A stretch of DNA of 64,000 nucleotides from Methylomagnum ishizawai (GCF_019670005.1 NZ_AP019783.1:702501-766500), one strand, 5' to 3'; positions 45,577-54,780 are shown, counted from the first letter of the stretch. Notes: a model not told the origin generated them from the sequence alone. Translations and numbers: made by a program.

Positions 45577-46425
45577 TCATAGTTCCACCTGGAGGTTATC
45601 GATCAAGCGCGCCTTCCCCAGCCATGCGGCGGTCAGGACGACCCACCGGGTTTCCTCCGGTCCAGGCCGGGCCAGATCGCCCTGGCGGCGGATGGCGAAA
45701 TAATCGGGCACGAAGCCCTGGTTCCGCAGGGCTTCCGCCCGCTCCCGCTCGATCCTGGTGTAATCGCGGGCACCGCCGCGCAATTCCGCCGCCGCCGCGC
45801 GCAGTTGGGCATAGATCGAAGCCGCCCGCGCCTTTTCCTCCGCCGACAGATAGCCATTGCGCGAACTCAGCGCCAAGCCATTTTCCTCCCGCACCGTGGG
45901 CACGCCCTGGATACGCACCGGCACATCCAAATCCGCCACCATGCGGCGGATCACCGCCAATTGCTGGTAATCCTTCTCGCCGAACAAGGCCACATCGGGC
46001 CGCACCTGGTTCAACAGCTTGAGGACCACGGTGGCGACGCCCCGGAAATGGCCGGGCCGGAATTGGCCGCACAAGTCATCGGACAAACCCGGCACTTCCA
46101 CGAAAGTCATCCGGGCCGGGTCGGTGGGGTAAATCTCGGCCACGGGCGGCAGGAATAAGAGGTCGGTGCCGACGGCGGCGAGCTGGGCGCTGTCGGCTGC
46201 CGGGGTGCGGGGATAGGCCGCGAAATCCTCGCCGGGGCCGAATTGGCTGGGATTGACGAAGATGCTGACGACCACCCGGTCGGCCAGTCGCTTGGCTTCC
46301 TCGACCAGATGGAGATGGCCCGCGTGCAGGTTGCCCATGGTCGGCACGAAGGCCACCGATAGGCTTTGCCCGCGCCAGAGGCGGACGCTGTGGCGGAGTT
46401 CGGGGATGGATGGGGCGGTCTTCAT
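45577..46425 (-). CDS. panC: pantothenate synthetase
   Basis: 282 residues from the ATG at 46425. Nucleotidyltransferase motifs are VPTMGNLHAGHLHLVEEAK (about 28-46, with the HIGH-like HAGH), FVNPSQFGPGEDFAAYPR (about 58-75), FGEKDYQQLAVIRRMV (about 147-162) and LALSSRNGYLSAEE (about 180-193, KMSKS-like). It joins pantoate and beta-alanine with ATP in coenzyme A synthesis. No panB is adjacent. Confidence 0.95.
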   Translation of the reverse strand: MKTAPSIPELRHSVRLWRGQSLSVAFVPTMGNLHAGHLHLVEEAKRLADRVVVSIFVNPSQFGPGEDFAAYPRTPAADSAQLAAVGTDLLFLPPVAEIYPTDPARMTFVEVPGLSDDLCGQFRPGHFRGVATVVLKLLNQVRPDVALFGEKDYQQLAVIRRMVADLDVPVRIQGVPTVREENGLALSSRNGYLSAEEKARAASIYAQLRAAAAELRGGARDYTRIERERAEALRNQGFVPDYFAIRRQGDLARPGPEETRWVVLTAAWLGKARLIDNLQVEL

Positions 46426-46509
46426 GGGGATTGGCTCTGGGGTGGATGGGTTCCGCCGGTCCGCGGGTTCCCAAACGGGGCTTGGGAACGGGCGGGCGAT
46501 CACCGGGCT

Positions 46510-48012
46510 TTAGGTGGCGAATTCGGACGGCGACGCCTTCAAGGCCCGGTCCCGCGCCCAGTTGCGGATGTGGTCCACCTGTTCCTTCATGGTTTTCGAC
46601 AAGGGGACGATATTGCCGGTGGCGTACATCAGGTCGTCCTCGTTGAGTTCGCGTTCTTCCAGCCGGGCCGTGGTCAGGGCCGCCACCACGCATTGTTCGA
46701 CCTCGGCCCCGGTCCAGCCCTTGGTGAAGCGCTTGAGCCGTTCCAGGTTGAAGCCGCTGGCGTCGATGCCGCGCCGTTCCAGATGGATGCGGAAGATATC
46801 GACCCGCTCGTCGTCCAGCGGCAAATCCACGAAGAACACCTCGTCGAAGCGGCCCTTGCGGATCATCTCGGCGGGCAGCAGGTCGATGCGGTTGGCGGTG
46901 GCGGCGACGAACAGTCCCTTGGTTTTTTCCTGCATCCAGGTCAGGAAGAAGGCGAAGATGCGGCCTTGTTCGCCCGCCGATTCGGTGGAGGTGATGCCCA
47001 TCTCGATCTCGTCGAACCAGACCACGGCGGGCGAAATCCCTTCCAGCATCCGGCAGGCGCGGGCGAAGGCGCTTTCCGGCGAGCCGTGGCGGCCCGAGAA
47101 GATTTCGCCCATGTCGATGCGGTACAGCGGCAACTCGAAGCAATTGGCGATGGCCTTGACCGAGAGGCTTTTGCCGCAACCGGAAATCCCCATCACCAGG
47201 ATGCCCTTGGGCACGATGTCCGCGCCGAGTTTTTCGCGCTGCTGGAATAGGCGGCGGCGCTCGATCAGCCATTGCTTCATGATTTCCAAGCCGCCGATAT
47301 GGCCGATGTTGTCGCCTTCGGAGATGAACTGGATCATGCCGCTGCGGTTCACCAACTGGCGCTTTTCCTGGTAGAGCGCGGGCAGGGAGTCGCGGCCCAG
47401 GTGCTTGCTGCCGGCGAGGGCACGGCGCAGGGCGTGGCGGGCTTCGTCCAGGGTCAGCCCTTGCAGGGCGCGGAGGATGAGGGTTTGGGTGGCCTCGTCG
47501 CCATCGATGGTGTAGCCGGCGGCCTGGAGGAGGGCGGTTTCGCTTTGGAGGAAGGTTTCCAACTCGGGCAGGTCCGGCACGCCCAATTCGAGGTAGGCGA
47601 AGTCGCGGTCGAGTTCCGGCGGCAGGAATTGTACGGGCGAGGTGATGAACACGAATTTGCCCTGGTCGAAGCAGCCCGTGTACAGGTCGCGCAGGCGGCG
47701 GCGGATGTCGGCGGACTCCTGCATCGGCTCGTGGAAATCCTTGAGGTGGAACAAGGCCGGGCCTGGGTGTTCGGCGATGAAATCCAGGGCGGCGCGGGCG
47801 GTGGCGGCTTCGGCGCGGCTGCCGTCGGCCTGTTTCATGCCTTCGGTGAGGCTCCAGGTCCATAGCGGCACGGGGGCGGCGAAGAAGCTTTTGGCGGCTT
47901 CGGCCAGGAGTTTGGCGATGCGCTGTTCCTCGGAGGTTTTGACGTAGGCCAGCGGACGGCCCGAATCGACGATGTCGCGCAGGGCTTGGAGCGATTTGCT
48001 GAGGGTGGTCAT
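46510..48012 (-). CDS. Ycf46-like AAA+ ATPase
   Basis: 500 residues. The N-terminal half (about 1-235) is an inactive AAA-like region with VFITSPVQFLPPELDRDFA and a helical lid, as in Ycf46 proteins. The C-terminal AAA domain has Walker A GISGCGKSLSVKAIA, Walker B VVWFDEIEMGI, an ATANRIDLLPAEMIRKGRFDEVF segment carrying sensor 1 and the arginine finger, and a C-terminal helical lid. Ycf46 is best known from cyanobacteria and plastids, where it affects carbon utilisation. Its role in methanotrophs is unknown. It stands alone, divergent from the queuosine transporter. Confidence 0.88.
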   Translation of the reverse strand: MTTLSKSLQALRDIVDSGRPLAYVKTSEEQRIAKLLAEAAKSFFAAPVPLWTWSLTEGMKQADGSRAEAATARAALDFIAEHPGPALFHLKDFHEPMQESADIRRRLRDLYTGCFDQGKFVFITSPVQFLPPELDRDFAYLELGVPDLPELETFLQSETALLQAAGYTIDGDEATQTLILRALQGLTLDEARHALRRALAGSKHLGRDSLPALYQEKRQLVNRSGMIQFISEGDNIGHIGGLEIMKQWLIERRRLFQQREKLGADIVPKGILVMGISGCGKSLSVKAIANCFELPLYRIDMGEIFSGRHGSPESAFARACRMLEGISPAVVWFDEIEMGITSTESAGEQGRIFAFFLTWMQEKTKGLFVAATANRIDLLPAEMIRKGRFDEVFFVDLPLDDERVDIFRIHLERRGIDASGFNLERLKRFTKGWTGAEVEQCVVAALTTARLEERELNEDDLMYATGNIVPLSKTMKEQVDHIRNWARDRALKASPSEFAT

Positions 48013-48279
48013 GGGTGTTTGGGGTCGGTTGGGGGGTGGAAGGGGGCCGGGACCGGCCTTGCGGGGTGCCGCGGGGGATTCTTGTGGGCGGCGGGGGGGC
48101 TGTCAAGTTGGACGGGAGGCGGTGGTGCGGGCCGCCATGCGGGGCGCCCCGGTGTTTTGTTACCCTGTCTTGTCCGGTGGGTACGCCGAATGCGGTGCCA
48201 TCGCCGGAAGCAGCCGGTCTTTATCATCGCCGCCCTTGGGGTTCCGGGGGCGGTGGCTTTGGGCGAGGATTTATCGAGT

Positions 48280-49020
48280 ATGGCCGAAGTTTCCCGGCAA
48301 TATCCCTATGGCAATAGGCGCGGCAATATCCCGGACCGGCAGGTCCATCCAGGGCGGGCGCTGCGGTATTACGACCTGATCGGTATGGGTTTCGTCGCGG
48401 TGGTGTTGATCTCGACCATAGCCGCGCAAAAACTCATCGCGCTCGGTCCGTTGGTGATGCCGGGCGGGATCGTGTTATTCCCGGTTTCTTATATTTTTTC
48501 CGACATATTGTCCGAGTGTTATGGGTTTTCCCATTCCCGCCGTATCGTGTGGATGGGATTCGCCGCCAATTTCGTGATGGCCCTGGTATTCACCCTGGTC
48601 GTGGCCCTGCCACCGGCCCCGGCCTGGCCCTATCAAACCCAGTTCGCGACCGTGCTGGGTTTCGTGCCGCGCATCGTGGTCGCTTCCTTGCTGGCTTATT
48701 TGGCGGGCGAGTTCGCCAATTCCTACGTCCTGGTGCGGATGAAGGTGTTCACCCAGGGTCGGCACCTGTGGATGCGGACCATCGGCTCGACCCTGGTGGG
48801 CGAAGGAATCGATAGCCTTATTTTCATGCTGATCGCTTTCGTCGGCACGATGCCCTGGCCGGTGATGTGGACCGCGACGGCTTCGGTGTATCTGGTCAAG
48901 GTGGCCTACGAGATCGTGATCACCCCGCTGACCTATGTCATCGTCCGTCAGCTGAAACAGGCCGAGGGCGTCGATCATTATGACCACGATACCGATTTCA
49001 ATCCGTTTAGGTTTAAGTAG
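48280..49020 (+). CDS. queuosine precursor transporter (YhhQ/VUT family)
   Basis: 246 residues from the ATG at 48280 (MAEVSRQYPYGNRRG); longer upstream reading is not protein-like. DUF165 signature regions include FPVSYIFSDILSECYGFSHSRRIVWMGF (about 70-97), a long second half with EFANSYVLVRMKVFTQGRHLWMRTIGSTLVGEGIDSLIFM, and six to seven membrane helices. YhhQ imports preQ0/preQ1 for queuosine tRNA modification. No preQ1 riboswitch-like structure was found upstream. Confidence 0.9.
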   Translation: MAEVSRQYPYGNRRGNIPDRQVHPGRALRYYDLIGMGFVAVVLISTIAAQKLIALGPLVMPGGIVLFPVSYIFSDILSECYGFSHSRRIVWMGFAANFVMALVFTLVVALPPAPAWPYQTQFATVLGFVPRIVVASLLAYLAGEFANSYVLVRMKVFTQGRHLWMRTIGSTLVGEGIDSLIFMLIAFVGTMPWPVMWTATASVYLVKVAYEIVITPLTYVIVRQLKQAEGVDHYDHDTDFNPFRFK

Positions 49021-49077
49021 CGGGCTGGGCGTATCGCTGGCCATGCGCGAGGCCGGGGACGCCGGATGGGACCCGGC

Positions 49078-49560
49078 CTACGCGCCGGGTTCGACATACT
49101 CGAAGCCGACCCAATAACCATCCCCGCCCGCCCGCGCTTGGCACCAACTGGCTTGGGTGGTGTAGACCAGCGCCTCGGCGGCACCGGGCATGAGGACGGC
49201 CAATTCATAGCGCCGGCCCAGGGTCAAGGGTTGGGAGACCCGCAGCCGCAAGCCCCCCGCCGACAGATCGACGCATTGCCCCTGGGCCTCCACGGTCGCG
49301 CCGTCCGCCCGCACGACAGCGCTGCCCAGCACCCGGACCCGCTGGCGACGGCGGTTCTCGGTCGCGGGTTGCGCGAGTTGGTCGGCGAAGTCGCCGATCT
49401 CGTCCCAGTGGACCAGGAGGTCCGAAAGTAGCGCCCTAAGCTCCGCGCCCAAGCCGCCGTCTTCCACCTGGCCCGCGAGCCGTTCCAGATCGAGGATCAA
49501 GCTTTGCAGCCCGTCGAAATGGCGCTCGAACCGCCGGGCGAGTTCGATATCAATAGGCAT
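49078..49560 (-). CDS. PilZ-domain protein (cyclic di-GMP receptor)
   Basis: 160 residues from the ATG at 49560. Residues 1-65 are helical (four-helix-like region, RRFERHFDGLQSLILDLERLAG). The PilZ domain starts at about residue 70 with the c-di-GMP motifs R-x-x-x-R in ENRRRQRVRV and D-x-S-x-x-G in VDLSAGGLRL. A cytoplasmic effector of cyclic di-GMP signalling. Its start overlaps the end of the small upstream gene by 11 bp, and a bacteriohemerythrin precedes that, so the three may form a unit. Confidence 0.88.
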   Translation of the reverse strand: MPIDIELARRFERHFDGLQSLILDLERLAGQVEDGGLGAELRALLSDLLVHWDEIGDFADQLAQPATENRRRQRVRVLGSAVVRADGATVEAQGQCVDLSAGGLRLRVSQPLTLGRRYELAVLMPGAAEALVYTTQASWCQARAGGDGYWVGFEYVEPGA

Positions 49561-49753
49561 GGCGATCCGAGCCTCCGAGGGTTTCCAGGAGTTGTTCGAG
49601 GACCGCGAGTTGGCGCTGGGCTTCCGCCAACAAGCCATGGCGGCGCGGCGCGTCGGCGCTGTCGGCGAGGTCCAGGAGGAAAAGCGGGAGGGTTTCCGAT
49701 CTGAGCGCGATCAGATGTTCGAGCGAACGGGCGAGTTCTGGTTGGGTCATCAT
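49550..49753 (-). CDS. small helical protein between hemerythrin and PilZ genes
   Basis: 67 residues from the ATG at 49753 (a second ATG follows at 49750, and TTG lies at 49765). The sequence is almost all helix-forming: ELARSLEHLIALRSETLPLF, then RRHGLLAEAQRQLAVLEQLLETL. There is no signal or membrane segment. It overlaps the PilZ start by 11 bp, a usual sign of coupling. I do not recognise a family; position suggests a partner in the PilZ/hemerythrin unit. Coding status rests on overlap and composition. Confidence 0.6.
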   Translation of the reverse strand: MMTQPELARSLEHLIALRSETLPLFLLDLADSADAPRRHGLLAEAQRQLAVLEQLLETLGGSDRHAY

Positions 49754-49804
49754 GGTGCTTCCCAAGGCGGGTGGAGGGGAACGGGGGACCGGACAATCCG
49801 GGAA

Positions 49805-50230
49805 CTATGTCTGAAGGGGCGCTTCCCCCATGCAGGGGGTGATTTGGCCGTCCACGCGCTGGATGTGGTTCACCAGCCAGGCGGTCAGTTCGTTGTACAT
49901 GCGCCGGGCGAAATCTTCGCAGCCACCGCGCTCGGCATATTCCTTCCTGAAGGCCACGAAGGTACGGATGAAATCCGCGTGCGCCGATTGGTTGATGGCG
50001 GCCGCCGGGCAGCGGTGGCGCTCCATGCACAGTTCTTCCCGGTGGAAATGCCATTCCGTGTAATGCTGCAATAGATTCAGGATATTGCGGATTTTCGCGG
50101 GGGAATGCCCCGCTTCGATCAATTCCGCCAGGTCGTTGATGATGTCCACCAAATATTTATGCTGGATATCGATGGCCTTGTTGCCGGTGGCCAGGGAATC
50201 CGACCACATGATTTTCAACGATCCATTCAT
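49805..50230 (-). CDS. bacteriohemerythrin
   Basis: 141 residues. Diiron ligands of the four-helix hemerythrin fold are visible as His24 (DIQHKYL), His61 and Glu65 (TEWHFHREE), His84 (HADFIRTF), and His122 and Asp127 (NHIQRVDG). In the usual H-x3-H pair, the first position (residue 80) is Asn instead of His. In methanotrophs such proteins bind O2 and are thought to supply it to particulate methane monooxygenase. AGGAG precedes the ATG, and a clear promoter lies at 50276-50303. Confidence 0.9.
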   Translation of the reverse strand: MNGSLKIMWSDSLATGNKAIDIQHKYLVDIINDLAELIEAGHSPAKIRNILNLLQHYTEWHFHREELCMERHRCPAAAINQSAHADFIRTFVAFRKEYAERGGCEDFARRMYNELTAWLVNHIQRVDGQITPCMGEAPLQT

Positions 50231-50275
50231 GGTGAGGCTCCTGTTGCCGTTGCGCGAGCGGTTGCCGAAAAAACA

Positions 50276-50303
50276 AGCATAGAAGGGCGTGGGCGTAGGT
50301 CAA
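50276..50303 (-). promoter_or_regulatory. sigma70-type promoter of the bacteriohemerythrin gene
   Basis: On the minus strand TTGACC (50303-50298) and TATGCT (50281-50276) are separated by 16 bp. A 7-bp inverted repeat CCATAAA/TTTATGG (50309-50325) lies just upstream and could be a regulator site. Confidence 0.65.
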
Positions 50304-50450
50304 ATATTCCATAAAAAATTTATGGTTGGATCGCCGGCGGTCAGCGTCCGGCTTGAACCCATGGAGTCCGGTCCGGCATGGCGCGATGACAGCGATTCCC
50401 CCAGCCGCTATAGTCCGCCCCATCCTTTTCCACAAACCGTAGGCACGACC

Positions 50451-51611
50451 ATGACGGCATTGTTCACGCTTTTCCAACTCGGCCCGCTCACCCTCAAGAA
50501 CCGCATCATCATGGCCCCGCTCACCCGCTCGCGCAGCCAGCAGCCGGGCAATATCCCCACCCGGATGAACGCGCTCTACTACGCGCAACGGGCCGGGGCG
50601 GGCCTCATCATCTCCGAGGCCACCCAAATCTCCCAGCAAGGCCAGGGCTATGCCTGGACCCCCGGCATCCACACCCCGGAACAAGTGGCGGGTTGGCAAC
50701 TCGTCACCGCCGCGGTGCATGAGGCGGGCGGCTTGATCTTCGCCCAACTGTGGCATGTGGGGCGGGTCTCGCATCCGGCGCTGCAACCGGACGGGCAACT
50801 GCCGGTCGCTCCCTCGGCCATCGCGCCCGGCGGCCTGGCTTTCATCGCCGACGAAAGCGGTGCGCCGCAACTGGTGCCCTTCGTCCCGCCCCGCGCCCTC
50901 GCCATCGAGGAAATGCCCTACCTCGTCCAGCAATACGTGCATGGAGCCAAGAACGCCCAGGCCGCCGGGTTCGATGGCGTGGAGGTGCATGCCGCCAATG
51001 GCTACCTGCTCGACCAATTCCTTAATTCCAGCACCAACCAGCGTGAAGACGCCTACGGTGGTCCGGTGGAAAACCGCGCCCGGCTGCTGCTGGAAGTGGT
51101 GGAAGCGGTGTGCGGCGTGTGGGGCGCGGGGCGGGTGGGCGTGCGGCTGTCGCCCTTGGGCACTTTCAACGACATGGGCGACGCCGACCCGGAAGCCCTG
51201 TTCGGCCATGTCGCGGAGCGGCTGAACGCCTTCGAACTGGCCTATCTGCATGTGGTCGAGCCGGTCATCGCCGGCAACGCCACCACCGAAACACCCGATC
51301 CACGCGCCGGGGCGGTGCTGAAGCGCATCCGCGAGAACTACCGGGGCACCTTGATCGTCTGCGGCGGCTACGACGCGGCCAAGGCCGGGGCCGCGCTGGG
51401 TGGGGGCCGGGCCGATTTGATCGCCTTTGGCCGCGCCTTCCTCGCCAACCCGGATTTGCCGGAACGCCTGCGCGTGGGGGCCGCGCTCAACCTTCCCGAT
51501 CCCAACACCTTTTATGGCGGCGGACCCCAGGGTTATCTGGATTATCCGACCCTGGCCCAGCAGCGCGGCGAGCAGCCCATGCCCGATTGCGGCGGGTTCG
51601 AGCCGGCATGA
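50451..51611 (+). CDS. old yellow enzyme family alkene reductase
   Basis: 386 residues from the ATG at 50451 (MTALFTLFQLGPLTLKNRIIMAPLTRSR). FMN-barrel landmarks are MAPLTRSRS, ISEATQISQQGQGY, QLWHVGRVSHP with the FMN-facing residues, FDGVEVHAANGYLLDQFLNSSTNQREDAYGG (substrate His-Asn pair at HAAN, where many members have HGAN/HxxN), and FGRAFLANPDLPERL. It reduces activated C=C bonds or nitro groups with NAD(P)H, like NemA. The stop overlaps the folA start (ATGA). Confidence 0.92.
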   Translation: MTALFTLFQLGPLTLKNRIIMAPLTRSRSQQPGNIPTRMNALYYAQRAGAGLIISEATQISQQGQGYAWTPGIHTPEQVAGWQLVTAAVHEAGGLIFAQLWHVGRVSHPALQPDGQLPVAPSAIAPGGLAFIADESGAPQLVPFVPPRALAIEEMPYLVQQYVHGAKNAQAAGFDGVEVHAANGYLLDQFLNSSTNQREDAYGGPVENRARLLLEVVEAVCGVWGAGRVGVRLSPLGTFNDMGDADPEALFGHVAERLNAFELAYLHVVEPVIAGNATTETPDPRAGAVLKRIRENYRGTLIVCGGYDAAKAGAALGGGRADLIAFGRAFLANPDLPERLRVGAALNLPDPNTFYGGGPQGYLDYPTLAQQRGEQPMPDCGGFEPA

Positions 51612-52102
51612 AGATCGCGCTGATCGCCGCCATGGGCGCGAACCGGGTCATCGGGGTGGACAACCGGATGCCCTGGCATTTGTCCGCCGACCTCAAGCGC
51701 TTCCGGCAAATCACGATGGGCAAGCCCATCCTCATGGGCCGCAAGACCCACGAATCGATAGGCCGCCCCTTGCCGGGGCGCACCAATCTCGTGCTGACCG
51801 CCAATCCGGCCTATGCGGCGGCGGGTTGCGTGGTGGTGCATAGCTTGGAAGAGGCGGCGCGGGCGGCGGAAGGCGAGGCGGCGGAAGAACTGATGGTGAT
51901 CGGCGGGGCCGCGCTGTACCGGGAATGCCTGCCCAGGGCCGACCGGCTCCATCTCACTTTGATCCATCGGGCCTTCGCGGGCGATACCTTCTTCCCGGAA
52001 TTCGAGCCCGGCCAATGGCGGGAAACGGCGCGGGAGGATATTGAACGCGACCCCGACAGCGGCCTGGGCTATAGTTTCGTGACGCTGGAACGGGCGGATT
52101 GA
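51608..52102 (+). CDS. folA: dihydrofolate reductase
   Basis: 164 residues from the ATG at 51608. Family blocks: IALIAAMGANRVIGVDNRMPWHLSADLKRFRQIT (about 3-36, with the Met20-loop equivalent and the acidic Asp27-type residue), MGRKTHESIGRPLPGRTNLVLT and VIGGAALYRECLPRADRLHLTLI. It makes tetrahydrofolate with NADPH. It overlaps the upstream oxidoreductase by 4 bp, an unusual partner. Confidence 0.96.
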   Translation: MKIALIAAMGANRVIGVDNRMPWHLSADLKRFRQITMGKPILMGRKTHESIGRPLPGRTNLVLTANPAYAAAGCVVVHSLEEAARAAEGEAAEELMVIGGAALYRECLPRADRLHLTLIHRAFAGDTFFPEFEPGQWRETAREDIERDPDSGLGYSFVTLERAD

Positions 52103-52181
52103 TAACCGCCGGATCGGTTCCAGGCTGGACGGATTTTCCTATCATCGGGCCACCCGCCACCACCATCGCACGAGGATACCC

Positions 52182-52814
52182 ATGGCCGATTTCCCCGAAG
52201 ACATCTACACCGAACCTTCCGACATCGATGTCGACACCCTGGGCAATCTCGGCCCGCTGGCCGCGTTGGCGGGCATCTGGCAGGGCGCGGACGGGATCGA
52301 TATCCGGCCCAAACCGGAAGGCGGCAAGCAACAGGCGTTCGTCGAGCGCATGGAGCTTCAACCCATCGATCCGCAGACCAACGGCCCGCAGTTGCTGTAC
52401 GGCCTGCGCTACCACACCCATATCGTCAAGCCGGGGCAGGTGAAGACCTATCACGACCAGGTCGGTTATTGGCTGTGGGAACCCGCCACCGGCACGCTGA
52501 TCCAGACCTTGACCATTCCCCGCGGCTTGGTCGCGCTGGCGGTGGGTCGGGCCGGGGCTGACGCCAAAAGCTTCGAGCTGGTCGCGACCGAGGGGGCGGA
52601 AGCCTATGGCATCCTGGGGACGCCGTTCCTGAACCATGGGTTCAAGACCGCCGAATTCCGCATCAAGGTGGATGTCCACGACGACGGTACGTGGTCTTAC
52701 GACGAGGATACCGTGCTGCTCATCCGGGGCCGGGCCGAGCCTTTCCACCACCGCGACAGCAACACCTTGGTCAAGATCGGGGAGCCGACCCCGAATCCCT
52801 TGGCCCGCCGTTAG
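52182..52814 (+). CDS. nitrobindin-like heme-binding beta-barrel protein
   Basis: 210 residues. LGPLAALAGIWQGADGIDIRP is the usual opening of the FABP-like/nitrobindin (DUF1794) barrel, where GIWxG is conserved. QLLYGLRYHTHIV, VGYWLWEPATGTLIQTLTIPRG and a C-terminal EPFHHRDSNTLVKI follow; the last histidines are candidates for haem contact. Some relatives lack haem. The gene ends within the second copy of the dispersed 64-bp repeat. Confidence 0.82.
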   Translation: MADFPEDIYTEPSDIDVDTLGNLGPLAALAGIWQGADGIDIRPKPEGGKQQAFVERMELQPIDPQTNGPQLLYGLRYHTHIVKPGQVKTYHDQVGYWLWEPATGTLIQTLTIPRGLVALAVGRAGADAKSFELVATEGAEAYGILGTPFLNHGFKTAEFRIKVDVHDDGTWSYDEDTVLLIRGRAEPFHHRDSNTLVKIGEPTPNPLARR

Positions 52815-52874
52815 GGCGTTTTCGGTTTGGGTTTACGCTCAGCCGTAGGGTGGGCATGTACCCATGCCCACCGC
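52811..52874. repeat. dispersed 64-bp repeat, copy 2
   Basis: 58 of 64 bases match 8391-8454, same orientation. The first bases supply the stop codon of the nitrobindin-like gene (TAG at 52812-52814). The palindrome GGTGGGCATG/CATGCCCACC at 52850-52873 lies between two convergent genes and may act as a transcription barrier. Confidence 0.7.
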
Positions 52875-52876
52875 GG

Positions 52877-53356
52877 TCATTCCTCCCGCCGCCATTCCCC
52901 CGATTTCCCGCCCGCCTTTTCCAGCAGCCGGATGGCCTGCATTGTCATGCCCCGGTCCACCGCCTTGCACATGTCGTAGATCGTCAACAGCGCCACCTGT
53001 ACGGCGGTCAGGGCTTCCATTTCCACGCCGGTCTGGCCCGCCGTTTTCACGGTGGCGACACAGCGCACGCGCTGGTGTTCCGGCTGGGGTTCGAGGTCCA
53101 GGCTGGCGTGGGTGAGGGCGATGGGATGGCAGAGCGGGATCAGGTCGGCGGTCTTCTTGCTCGCCATGATGCCGGCGATGCGGGCGATGCCCAGCACATC
53201 GCCTTTTTTATGGCTGCCGGACAGGATCAGGGCCAGGGTTTCCGGGCGCATCTCGATATAGCCCTCGGCCACGGCGCTGCGCTGGGTGCTGGGTTTGTCG
53301 CCCACGTCCACCATATGGGCGGCGCCTTGGGCATTGAAATGGGTGAGTTCGGTCAT
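52877..53356 (-). CDS. moaC: cyclic pyranopterin monophosphate synthase MoaC
   Basis: 159 residues. Signature blocks: [18 protein letters not shown] (about 15-32), [29 protein letters not shown] (about 50-78) and [28 protein letters not shown] (about 110-137). It acts after MoaA in molybdenum cofactor synthesis. No other moa gene is nearby. Confidence 0.96.
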   Translation of the reverse strand: MTELTHFNAQGAAHMVDVGDKPSTQRSAVAEGYIEMRPETLALILSGSHKKGDVLGIARIAGIMASKKTADLIPLCHPIALTHASLDLEPQPEHQRVRCVATVKTAGQTGVEMEALTAVQVALLTIYDMCKAVDRGMTMQAIRLLEKAGGKSGEWRREE

Positions 53357-53419
53357 GGCGGGCGTCCGGGGTGGCAGGGCGGGCCATTATAAGGCCGTGC
53401 CTCCCCGGACGCGCCGGGG

Positions 53420-54622
53420 TTATCGCGCCGGGCCGATGCGGAAGCGGCCCACTTGGTCCTGCAACTGCGAGGCCAGCCGTGCCAGTTGCCCGCTGGCGTT
53501 GGCGGTCTGCTCGGCCCCGTCGGCGGTGTCGCGGGAAATGCCGCTGATATTGACCACGTTGCGGTTGATTTCCTCGGCGGTCACGCTTTGTTCTTCCGCC
53601 GCCGCCGCGATCTGGGTGTTCATGTCCTTGATGGTGTCGATGTAGCGGTTGATGGTTTCCAGCGAGCGGCCCGCGTTCACCGCCTGGTCCACGCTGTTCA
53701 TGGCGGCGGTCTTGCCCTGGGCCATGGCCGCCACGGCTTGGTTGGCCCCGGTTTGCAGGCGCTCGATCATGCCCTGGATTTCCTGGGTGGATTGCTGGGT
53801 GCGGCTGGCGAGGGTACGCACCTCGTCGGCCACCACCGCGAAACCCCGGCCTTGTTCACCGGCCCTGGCGGCTTCGATGGCGGCGTTGAGCGCCAGCAGG
53901 TTGGTTTGCTCGGCGATGCCCCGGATTACGTCCAGCACCGCGCCGATGCTGACGCTGTCCTCCTTCAGCTTGTTGATGGCTTCAGAGGTGCGGCCCACTT
54001 CCGAGGCCAGGGAATCGATGCTCTGGATGGTGGATTTCACCACCGACATGCCGCTCTTGGCCTGTTGGTCGGCGTCCTGGGCGGCTTCGGCGGCGCGGGA
54101 GGCGTTCTGCGCCACCTGATGCACGGTGGTGGACATTTCGGTCATGGCCGAGGCCACTTGCTCGGTCTGCATGTTCTGGTTGAACACCCGCTGGCGGCTT
54201 TGCGTGGTGATGTTCGACAGGTGTTCCGCCGCTTGGGAAAGCTGTCCGGCCCCGTCGAGGATATCGCGGATAGTCTTGGCGAGGTTTTTGGAGACGGTGT
54301 TGCCGCGGTCGGCCATCCAGGCGAATTCGTCCTGGCCCGAGAGGCGGATGCGGTGGGTGAAATCGCCCTCGGCGATGGCGTTGAGACCGTTCACCAGGGT
54401 CTCGGCCCGGCGGTTGGCGGAATTGCCCAGGAAGGTGGCGAGCGACAGCATCAGCAGGGAAGTGGCCACCGCGATACCGATGATGATCGAGCTATTGGTG
54501 CCGTCGTCGTTGGGGTGGTAGACATCCACCATCGCCATGGCGACGATGCCGACGATGCCTATCGCCGTGTTCAGATACATCTGGCGGGCGAGGCTGAGGC
54601 TTTCTGTGATGAGTTTGAACAT
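53420..54622 (-). CDS. methyl-accepting chemotaxis protein
   Basis: 400 residues from the ATG at 54622. Two membrane helices (about 17-34 and 47-66) are separated by only about 12 residues ([12 protein letters not shown]), so there is essentially no periplasmic sensor. A HAMP-like region (about 67-120, [23 protein letters not shown]) leads to the signalling domain with the hairpin tip [38 protein letters not shown]. It likely senses membrane or cytoplasmic state. No che genes are beside it. Confidence 0.93.
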   Translation of the reverse strand: MFKLITESLSLARQMYLNTAIGIVGIVAMAMVDVYHPNDDGTNSSIIIGIAVATSLLMLSLATFLGNSANRRAETLVNGLNAIAEGDFTHRIRLSGQDEFAWMADRGNTVSKNLAKTIRDILDGAGQLSQAAEHLSNITTQSRQRVFNQNMQTEQVASAMTEMSTTVHQVAQNASRAAEAAQDADQQAKSGMSVVKSTIQSIDSLASEVGRTSEAINKLKEDSVSIGAVLDVIRGIAEQTNLLALNAAIEAARAGEQGRGFAVVADEVRTLASRTQQSTQEIQGMIERLQTGANQAVAAMAQGKTAAMNSVDQAVNAGRSLETINRYIDTIKDMNTQIAAAAEEQSVTAEEINRNVVNISGISRDTADGAEQTANASGQLARLASQLQDQVGRFRIGPAR

Positions 54623-54780
54623 GGGGGGTTGCTCCGCGGCGCTGGGGAGGGGGTGGGCGGAATCCACCGGCGGCGAAGCCAAGCGACCCAGGGAGTTCCG
54701 CTTTAATTGTCGAGAAGTGTAGTCACGATTTCCTAACCCGTATTAGTTGGGGCAGCGGGCCGGGGTGGAACGCCCGGCCC

